From NCBI GenBank assembly GCA_028709105.1, contig JAQVYD010000002.1, forward strand, positions 4,756 to 24,845: a DNA stretch of 20,090 nt, read 5' to 3'. The notes under the pieces are model-generated. The model was given only the letters and a program-made list of their open reading frames with translations, was not told the DNA's origin and did not search any database. A program made the translations under genes and the position numbers. How positions within the stretch are numbered: position 1 is the stretch's first letter; every line of letters begins with the position of its first letter. Source of the DNA: Clostridia bacterium (GTDB lineage Bacteria > Bacillota > Peptococcia > DRI-13 > DTU073). Positions 15,099 to 20,090 of this stretch are shown here, piece after piece.

Positions 15099-15863
15099 TC
15101 ACGCTAAAGGAATTAACTTCACGTCACCCTGTACCGCCATTTTATCGCCTAAAATAGCGACTGCACCCCGCACACCGGGTATCGCAACCGCCCAAGCAAC
15201 AACCTTAGTTAAATCAGCACTTTCCTGCACCAGATTACACGCCGCTGTAGCTACAGCATCAGCCAAAACAGCCGCAGGAGCAAGAATCGCCACCGCATCA
15301 GCCCGCCCAAAACTTAGGCTATGTCCCACTGTACCCGAAGACGTGCAAATACCTAAAGGCGTCTCTTCCAGATTTATTTCTATCCCGATCCGCTGCGAAA
15401 AAGGGGAATTCCCCGCATAAATACTGACCTTGCGCTTACGGCTTGACTGCAGCCAAATATCCCCCCCATTTTCCACAAGCACATCTGGCGAAAAGTGGGT
15501 CAAAAATGAACCCGTTTGTTCAGCGAAAAAACCAGCTACGGCAGCCATCGGGCCTACACCGGCAAGGCGTGAAGCCTCACACATAGCGATAACTGAAGTC
15601 GGTATCTTTTCCTCGGCGGAACTTTTTTCTCTCATCGGATCCCACGGTTCCAAGGTCGTTAAAAAAGCAGGATGGCTTTTAATATATTCCTTTAAAATCT
15701 GACGCTGTTCCGCAACAAAAAGCTCTACCTTCTTTTGTAAATCAGGAGTGTACTGCTCTTTTTTTATGCCAATATCTAAATCTGTTTCCTCAAGCACAAC
15801 CTGAAAATGATGCAGGTCATCCTCCCTATACAAACTGCGGTATTTCCGCGGTTCATAAACCAC
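15099..15863 (-). CDS. UPF0280 (COG2122) protein, ApbE-like; homocysteine synthesis
   Basis: A family of uncertain biochemistry, related in fold to ApbE. In methanogens and some sulfate reducers, genetics ties COG2122 to making cysteine/homocysteine from sulfide. It is 254 aa and soluble. Motifs are GVGPMAAVAGFFAE (102-115), VENGGDIW (130-137), GICTSSGTVGHSLSFGRADAV (171-191, with C173) and DAVATAACN (202-210). The GTG start at 15863 directly follows the TAA of the ferredoxin gene, with GGAGG 11 bases upstream inside that gene, so the two are translationally coupled. It is third in a SAM-I-controlled operon with the two other genes of the pathway. The assignment to homocysteine synthesis rests on that context plus family genetics; the step it performs is unknown. 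Confidence 0.88.
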   Translation of the reverse strand: MVYEPRKYRSLYREDDLHHFQVVLEETDLDIGIKKEQYTPDLQKKVELFVAEQRQILKEYIKSHPAFLTTLEPWDPMREKSSAEEKIPTSVIAMCEASRLAGVGPMAAVAGFFAEQTGSFLTHFSPDVLVENGGDIWLQSSRKRKVSIYAGNSPFSQRIGIEINLEETPLGICTSSGTVGHSLSFGRADAVAILAPAAVLADAVATAACNLVQESADLTKVVAWAVAIPGVRGAVAILGDKMAVQGDVKLIPLA

Positions 15864-16265
15864 TTAAATCTTAACCTCCATCGCATGAACAGGACAAACT
15901 TTTACACACATCAAACAAACAACACACTCATCCCCATTAAACTTCACTTCCATCGCAGGACGCTCGATAAAAAGCGCCTGCGTAGGACAATGGGCCGTAC
16001 AGTTACCACAGTGAGTACATTTTTCTTCATTTCTCACCACTTCTTGAGCTAAAGGATGAACAGTAATCCCCTGTTTTTTTAAATACTGAATCCCTTCCGC
16101 ATAACGCTCACCTGTTAACTCCAAAACCATCGTCCCTTCCTTATGAGGGTTAATCGAAGCTTTGAGTATATTGATAATCAAATCATAATCCTTCGCCAAA
16201 TGATAAATAATCGGTTGATCTGCGGTCTCTTCAGAAAAACGTAAGACTATCTTTTCCGGTGCCAT
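15864..16265 (-). CDS. NIL-domain 2x[4Fe-4S] ferredoxin; homocysteine synthesis
   Basis: An electron-transfer partner thought to reduce a persulfide/sulfide intermediate on the DUF39 protein. It is 133 aa from ATG 16265, with AGGAG eight bases upstream; the GTG at 16274 overlaps that site. Residues 1-75 form a NIL domain (the ligand-binding fold also seen on methionine importer ATPases). A ferredoxin module follows with two complete cluster motifs: CTHCGNCTAHCP (C83, C86, C89, C93) and CVVCLMCVKVCP (C114, C117, C120, C124). The domain pair and its place between a COG1900 and a COG2122 gene match the 'NIL-Fer' protein needed for homocysteine formation in Methanosarcina and in Desulfovibrio. 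Confidence 0.93.
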   Translation of the reverse strand: MAPEKIVLRFSEETADQPIIYHLAKDYDLIINILKASINPHKEGTMVLELTGERYAEGIQYLKKQGITVHPLAQEVVRNEEKCTHCGNCTAHCPTQALFIERPAMEVKFNGDECVVCLMCVKVCPVHAMEVKI

Positions 16266-16293
16266 TTTTCTCACTCCTTACTTCAAAATTTAC

Positions 16294-16315
16294 GGAACGA
16301 CGAGGGCATCGTTCC
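16294..16315. repeat. Intercistronic hairpin
   Basis: A perfect inverted repeat, GGAACGA (16294-16300) and TCGTTCC (16309-16315), with an eight-base loop, lies in the 77 bases between the DUF39 and NIL-ferredoxin genes. No T-run follows. It is GC-richer than its surroundings. Next to it is a short tandem CTAACCT repeat (16329-16342). Confidence 0.6.
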
Positions 16316-16342
16316 CTACACAAAAGCTCTAACCTCTAACCT

Positions 16343-17536
16343 CTATGATAAGGATTTCCCCTGCAAGCCTTTTTCCGGTCCGGGTAATAACTGACTCGGT
16401 TCACCCAGCAAAAATTCCCCTTTAAGCATCCAATCTTTTAAAGTACTAGCAATCTCTCGCGCCCGGAAATAACTGCTGACAGGAGAAGCCGGGACCTCTT
16501 TCCCCAACACTTTAATCGAACCACTCTTCAGTTGAGCATAACTAACATAACCCAAGTCTTCCGACTTACCCTTAGGGTAAGCATCACCATAATCTACAAT
16601 CGAGGCATAAAGCTCCTCATCAGCTTTAGCCGCATAGACCAGTATTTCTTCGTTAAGAATAGGAATCGGTATCCCCATCCCTACAGTTAAAGTAGCCCCA
16701 TAACCCACATAACTAGTGCCCACCAACCACCGCGGACTCATTTGTTTAAGGTCCCCGATTACAGAGAGAGTTCCCCCTGTCCCCGTTAGTTCCCGTCCCT
16801 CGTCATCCTTCAAGAAACTTGGGAAATGCTGTGTCCCATTCCAAACTACATACCCGATGCCTCCACCTAAAAAAATCCGTGTGCCAATTCCAATCGTTTT
16901 GAAATAAGGATCTTTTAAGAGAGGGCTTAATTGCCCGGAAGTAGAATAAGTAGCATTCCCCAAATGAGGTTTTAATGCTCCCATATACGTATAAATAATA
17001 CGATCAGTTGAATTAACCGCACAATTATAATTCTGATAACAATTGCGAGGATTAAAAAGAATCGCCTCATTAATCGAATCAAGTGTAATCGTCGTTTCTA
17101 ATTTAGTACGCGGATAACAGTCCGTACCATAACTGGTAGCTTTCAACCTAACAGCTTTCCCCGCAACCAAATCTTCAATAATGTGGGCCCCTCCATAGCG
17201 GAACTCCCCGGGATAATTACTATTACGCGGATCCTGCTCCGGTAATTCCGTTGCTCCCAAAAAAGCATCAACAGCAGCAATCCCTGCATAAGCAGGAATA
17301 TCATTTAACCAAACCCTGCTCATCCTCATGCGCGGTTTAGTATGACCAAAATTAAGAAAAACCCCTGATGAACACATGGGGCTAAACGTCCCTGTGGTAA
17401 CTACATCTACTTCTTTTGCCGTCTTCGTGATTCCCTGTTCACGAACCTTGCCGATTACTTCCTCGGCTGTTAAAACTACCGCCTTGCCGGCTTTGATCCG
17501 TTCGTTAATTTCTTGATAAGTGCGTTCTGTCGACAT
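16343..17536 (-). CDS. DUF39/COG1900 homocysteine biosynthesis protein
   Basis: The sulfur-incorporating protein of the pathway that makes homocysteine directly from aspartate semialdehyde and sulfide, in place of the transsulfuration or acylhomoserine routes. It is 397 aa from ATG 17536, with AAGGAGG seven bases upstream. The family features are clear: GTFSPMCSSGVFLNFGH (49-65, C55), the segment around ATSYGTDCYPR with C140, the NPRNCYQNYNCAVN cluster (C166, C172) and the glycine-rich IFLGGGIGYVVWNGTQH. Conserved cysteines in this family are believed to carry a persulfide. There are no C-terminal CBS or ferredoxin domains, so it is the short form that needs a separate NIL-ferredoxin, encoded next. 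It is the first gene after a SAM-I riboswitch, which supports a methionine-pathway role. Confidence 0.93.
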   Translation of the reverse strand: MSTERTYQEINERIKAGKAVVLTAEEVIGKVREQGITKTAKEVDVVTTGTFSPMCSSGVFLNFGHTKPRMRMSRVWLNDIPAYAGIAAVDAFLGATELPEQDPRNSNYPGEFRYGGAHIIEDLVAGKAVRLKATSYGTDCYPRTKLETTITLDSINEAILFNPRNCYQNYNCAVNSTDRIIYTYMGALKPHLGNATYSTSGQLSPLLKDPYFKTIGIGTRIFLGGGIGYVVWNGTQHFPSFLKDDEGRELTGTGGTLSVIGDLKQMSPRWLVGTSYVGYGATLTVGMGIPIPILNEEILVYAAKADEELYASIVDYGDAYPKGKSEDLGYVSYAQLKSGSIKVLGKEVPASPVSSYFRAREIASTLKDWMLKGEFLLGEPSQLLPGPEKGLQGKSLS

Positions 17537-17605
17537 CTTCGTGCCTCCTTCTCTTACGTGCTCTCCCTCACCCTCACAGCAAACTCGCCCTACTCATAAC
17601 TTAAT

Positions 17606-17640
17606 TAATAAAAGAATGACCTCTTCCCAACAGAAGAGGC
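17606..17640 (-). terminator. SAM-I riboswitch terminator
   Basis: On the minus strand CCTCTTC (17633-17639) pairs with GAAGAGG (17620-17626), followed by CATTCTTTTATT. Its 5' arm, GGGCCTCTTC, can pair instead with GAGAGACCC at the 3' edge of the aptamer, a plausible antiterminator. Confidence 0.85.
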
Positions 17641-17658
17641 CCTGCGACACTGCCGGGT

Positions 17659-17774
17659 CTCTCATCTTCCAGAAGACTAGACTTCTGCAGGAATTGGCAC
17701 CAAATCCTAATCTATAAAGATTAGACGGTTGCCGGGTTTCATCGGGCCAGTCCCTCCACCTCTCTGGATAAGAG
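17659..17774 (-). promoter_or_regulatory. SAM-I (S-box) riboswitch aptamer
   Basis: On the minus strand the S-box consensus is read in order: CTTATCCAGAGAGGTGGAGGG (described by positions 17753-17773), ACTGGCCCGATGAAACCCGG, CAACC, a variable P3 arm, GGTGCCAATTCCTGCAGA, and the closing AGATGAGAG (17659-17667). SAM binding stabilises P1 and allows the terminator at 17606-17640 to form, shutting off the operon when SAM is plentiful. This places the three downstream genes in the methionine/SAM regulon. Confidence 0.97.
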
Positions 17775-17814
17775 CACATTATATAAATAATATTATAATC
17801 CTAGTTTGAGTAAT

Positions 17815-17843
17815 AGTTTATCAGGGGAAAGAATTGTTGTCAA
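17815..17843 (-). promoter_or_regulatory. Sigma-A promoter of the SAM-I/homocysteine operon
   Basis: On the minus strand: TTGACA (17838-17843), a 17-base spacer, and TAAACT (17815-17820). The start near 17808 lies about 34 bases before the aptamer. A later TATAAT (17778-17783) would start inside or after P1 and is less likely. Confidence 0.75.
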
Positions 17844-17896
17844 TGAGAATTTCTAGAAGAAATAATCTCTCTCCCTCGGCGTAACTATGCTTATCA

Positions 17897-19045
17897 TTAA
17901 ATTTGAGATTTTTGCCGGGGCGGTTTTGGTCCAAAAAACTGATAATAATAGCACTTGATCATTCCATTATATAATTTTCTATTCTTATTTGCCGGACGAC
18001 CAAACAATTTCTCAAAATCAGGAGATGATGTCAAAACATAAAAAGACCACGTCTCCAGCTTACCCAAAACGTGTCCCATCTCCCTATACAGACGTTCCAC
18101 TGCCGATTTCTCCTCGAGACGCTGACCATAAGGCGGATTACAAATAATGTACCCGTATTTTTTCTTAGTACTTAAATCAGTAAAAGAACGCTCTTGAAAA
18201 TGAATATATTTTTCTACTCCGGCTTCTCGAGCATGATACCGCGCCAAACTCAATACTTCCTTGTCATAATCAAAACCGGCCAGATCAAGCGTAACATCTT
18301 GGCGTATTAAATCGTGAGCTTCTAGGCGAGCTTCTTCCCAAAGTCTCGGGGGAAGATTAGACCACTCTTCAGCCATAAACTTACGTTTCAGCCCCGGTGC
18401 AATATTTAAGCCTTGCAAAGCCGCTTCAATCGGGATTGTTCCCGCACCGCAAAAAGGATCAATGAAAACCCGCTCCGCCTGCCAGCGACTCAAAGAAATC
18501 ATCGCCGCAGCCAGAGTCTCCCTAAGTGGAGCCCTGCTGACAAGTTTCCGATAGCCTCGCTTGTGTAACCCGGCCCCACTAGTGTCAATAGTTAACGTGA
18601 CCAGATCCTTTAATAAACCTACTTCAATCGGATATGTCGGTCCATTTTCCTCAAACCAATTTATTTTGTATTTTTCTTTCATCTTTTCGACAACCGCTTT
18701 TTTAACAATAGCTTGGCAATCTGAAACACTAAAAAGTGTTGATTTGATGGATTTTCCCTGCACAGGGAAACAAGCCTCAGCCGGGAGCCACTCGTCCCAG
18801 GGTAAAGCCTTTGTCCGCTCAAACAATTCCTCAAAGGTGCACGCCCCAAACTGTCCGATTTGCACTAAAATCCGTTCCGCTTGACGTAACCACAAATTAG
18901 TACGGCAAATAGCTTGTTCATCACCTCGAAAAGTAACCTTACCATTCTCTACCTTTAGCTCTGTATATCCCAAATCCCTCAATTCTTCAGCTACCAAAGA
19001 CTCCAAACCAAAGGCAGCCGTAGCGATTAGCTCAAATTGCGACAT
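17897..19045 (-). CDS. THUMP-domain class I SAM-dependent RNA methyltransferase (RlmL-N/YpsC-like)
   Basis: A predicted guanosine-N2 methyltransferase of rRNA. It is 382 aa from ATG 19045, with GGAGG six bases upstream; a TTG precedes the ATG. An N-terminal ferredoxin-like plus THUMP region (about 1-155) is followed by the UPF0020 methyltransferase domain. The SAM-binding motif I is DPFCGAGTIPIEAA (196-209), an acidic motif II lies at GFDYDKE (257-263), and the catalytic NPPYG is at 303-307. It matches the first half of E. coli RlmL and lacks the second (RlmK) methyltransferase, as the Firmicute YpsC proteins do. The exact target base is inferred, not seen. It follows the lipoate ligase gene by 21 bases and is likely co-transcribed with it. 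Confidence 0.92.
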   Translation of the reverse strand: MSQFELIATAAFGLESLVAEELRDLGYTELKVENGKVTFRGDEQAICRTNLWLRQAERILVQIGQFGACTFEELFERTKALPWDEWLPAEACFPVQGKSIKSTLFSVSDCQAIVKKAVVEKMKEKYKINWFEENGPTYPIEVGLLKDLVTLTIDTSGAGLHKRGYRKLVSRAPLRETLAAAMISLSRWQAERVFIDPFCGAGTIPIEAALQGLNIAPGLKRKFMAEEWSNLPPRLWEEARLEAHDLIRQDVTLDLAGFDYDKEVLSLARYHAREAGVEKYIHFQERSFTDLSTKKKYGYIICNPPYGQRLEEKSAVERLYREMGHVLGKLETWSFYVLTSSPDFEKLFGRPANKNRKLYNGMIKCYYYQFFGPKPPRQKSQI

Positions 19046-19066
19046 CAAGATCCTCCTCAGTTCAAA

Positions 19067-20050
19067 TTACAAGAAAAAAAGCGGGAGTATTTCTTCAGAA
19101 CTTATCTTTCCAAAATATTTTCCTATCTCTTCCCGCTTAATTATAGTACACAAAACATCCTCAGTATACTTTAGCCCTACTATTTTTTGCTCTAAATCAG
19201 CAAGGTTCTCATTACTGAAAAAATCACCGTAAATTTTGCACTCTTTAATCATTCCGTTTTCTATACGTAAGCATACTTCAATTTCACCACACAGAAAGCG
19301 TTTCCTTTTTTTAAAATTAAAGGTAGGAGAATGTCCATAATTCCATGACCAAGTAAGATATTTTTCTGCTCTTAAGCGGTTAATGTGGGCTAGGTCTCGT
19401 TCCGTTAAAGAATATTCCCGTACCGCTTGGTCTCGGAACAAATGCGTTAAAAGTAAGGCTTTGAATTCTTCTAAAGTAACAGGTTTGGGTAAATATTCAC
19501 TAATATTCGTGACCCGACTGCGTACTGATTTTACCCCTTTGGACTGAAATTTGTCACCTTTAACACATAAAGCCGCTTGAACATTATCAAGATTAGAATC
19601 AAAAAGCAAAGTACCATGATGCATTGTTTTTCCCCGGCAATGATATTGCGAGTTTCCGGAAAACTTCTTTCCCTTAATCATCAGGTCATTTCTGCCACTG
19701 TACTCAGCGGAAACACCCATTGCCGCTAAAGCCTGAACTACCGGCTCCGTAAATTTACGAAAATCCAGGACTCTCTCCCTTTGCTTTTCGATAAAGGTGA
19801 AGTTTAGATTGCCTAAATCATGATAAACAGCACCACCGCCCGTGATGCGTCTCACCACATGGATTTGGTGCTGTTGGATAAACTCCTGATTTATTTCTTC
19901 CTGCGTATTCTGAAACCGTCCTACAACGACCGTAGGCTCATTCTGCCAAAGAAGAAAGCAAGGCTCACCTAAGTCTAAATTTTTTAAAACGTACTCTTCT
20001 ACAGCTAAATTAAAATGCGGGTCATGACTATTGTTGGGAATATATAACAC
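19067..20050 (-). CDS. lplA: Lipoate-protein ligase A
   Basis: Activates free lipoate with ATP and attaches it to lipoyl domains (glycine cleavage H protein, 2-oxoacid dehydrogenases). I prefer the GTG at 20050 (327 aa): it gives the usual MLYIxNxSxDPxFNLAxEEY start, with AAAGGG about 11 bases before. The frame opens at GTG 20062, but there AAAGG abuts the codon. Motifs are RRITGGGAVYHD (67-78), GRNDL (119-123), KFSGNSQ (129-135, with the family's catalytic Lys at 129) and HHGTLLFD. The C-terminal accessory domain (about 240-327) is present, so this is the full-length ligase type. The promoter is probably outside the window; a TTGACA at the very edge lacks a matching -10. It is followed closely by the RNA methyltransferase gene. 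Confidence 0.94.
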   Translation of the reverse strand: MLYIPNNSHDPHFNLAVEEYVLKNLDLGEPCFLLWQNEPTVVVGRFQNTQEEINQEFIQQHQIHVVRRITGGGAVYHDLGNLNFTFIEKQRERVLDFRKFTEPVVQALAAMGVSAEYSGRNDLMIKGKKFSGNSQYHCRGKTMHHGTLLFDSNLDNVQAALCVKGDKFQSKGVKSVRSRVTNISEYLPKPVTLEEFKALLLTHLFRDQAVREYSLTERDLAHINRLRAEKYLTWSWNYGHSPTFNFKKRKRFLCGEIEVCLRIENGMIKECKIYGDFFSNENLADLEQKIVGLKYTEDVLCTIIKREEIGKYFGKISSEEILPLFFL

Positions 20051-20090
20051 CTTGCGGAACACCCTTTCGCCAATCTTTGTAGTGTGTCAA

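Noticed and set aside
17594..17779. A 61-residue open frame on the minus strand
   Set aside because: It coincides with the SAM-I riboswitch and its terminator; the RNA structure explains the sequence and the reading frame is incidental.
20085..20090. TTGACA on the minus strand at the right edge as an lplA promoter
   Set aside because: At 16-18 bases downstream there is AAAGGG-like sequence rather than a -10 box, and the upstream sequence is not available.

Overview
The window looks like chromosome of a low-GC Gram-positive bacterium, most likely an anaerobic member of the Clostridia (Peptococcaceae-like is my guess). The reasons are strong GGAGG-type ribosome binding sites before nearly every gene, sigma-A promoters, a T-box leader, an M-box and a SAM-I riboswitch in one 20 kb stretch, TTG and GTG starts, and the reductive homocysteine gene set (DUF39, NIL-ferredoxin, UPF0280), which is typical of anaerobes. 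I see no rRNA, tRNA, insertion sequence, phage gene or CRISPR array.

Region 1 (1-6764, minus strand) is a branched-chain amino acid operon read from a TTGACA/TATACT promoter through a T-box leader: ilvB (copy 1), ilvN, ilvC, ilvB (copy 2), leuA. LeuA runs off the left edge. The operon makes acetolactate/acetohydroxybutyrate, reduces and isomerises it, and commits 2-ketoisovalerate to leucine. Its oddity is a second acetolactate synthase catalytic subunit between ilvC and leuA, in which the specificity-determining Trp is Leu.

Region 2 (6800-8226, minus) holds a CapA-type membrane-anchored protein and a small DUF378 membrane protein, closed by a terminator. Region 3 (8484-14174, plus) holds a stand-alone metal-dependent amidohydrolase, then an M-box Mg2+ riboswitch followed by an unannotated 35-codon ORF and corA, then an MBOAT/DHHW pair for acetylation of an extracellular polymer. 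The end of the 35-codon ORF is complementary to the corA ribosome binding site, which suggests a translational control layer beneath the M-box.

Region 4 (14214-17843, minus) starts at a TTGACA/TAAACT promoter and a SAM-I riboswitch, then encodes a DUF39 (COG1900) protein, a NIL-domain ferredoxin and a UPF0280 (COG2122) protein. Together these are the known genetic requirement for making homocysteine directly from aspartate semialdehyde and sulfide. uppP (undecaprenyl-diphosphatase) follows closely and may be co-transcribed. A bidirectional terminator separates it from region 3. Region 5 (17897-20050, minus) holds a lipoate-protein ligase and a THUMP-domain RNA methyltransferase.
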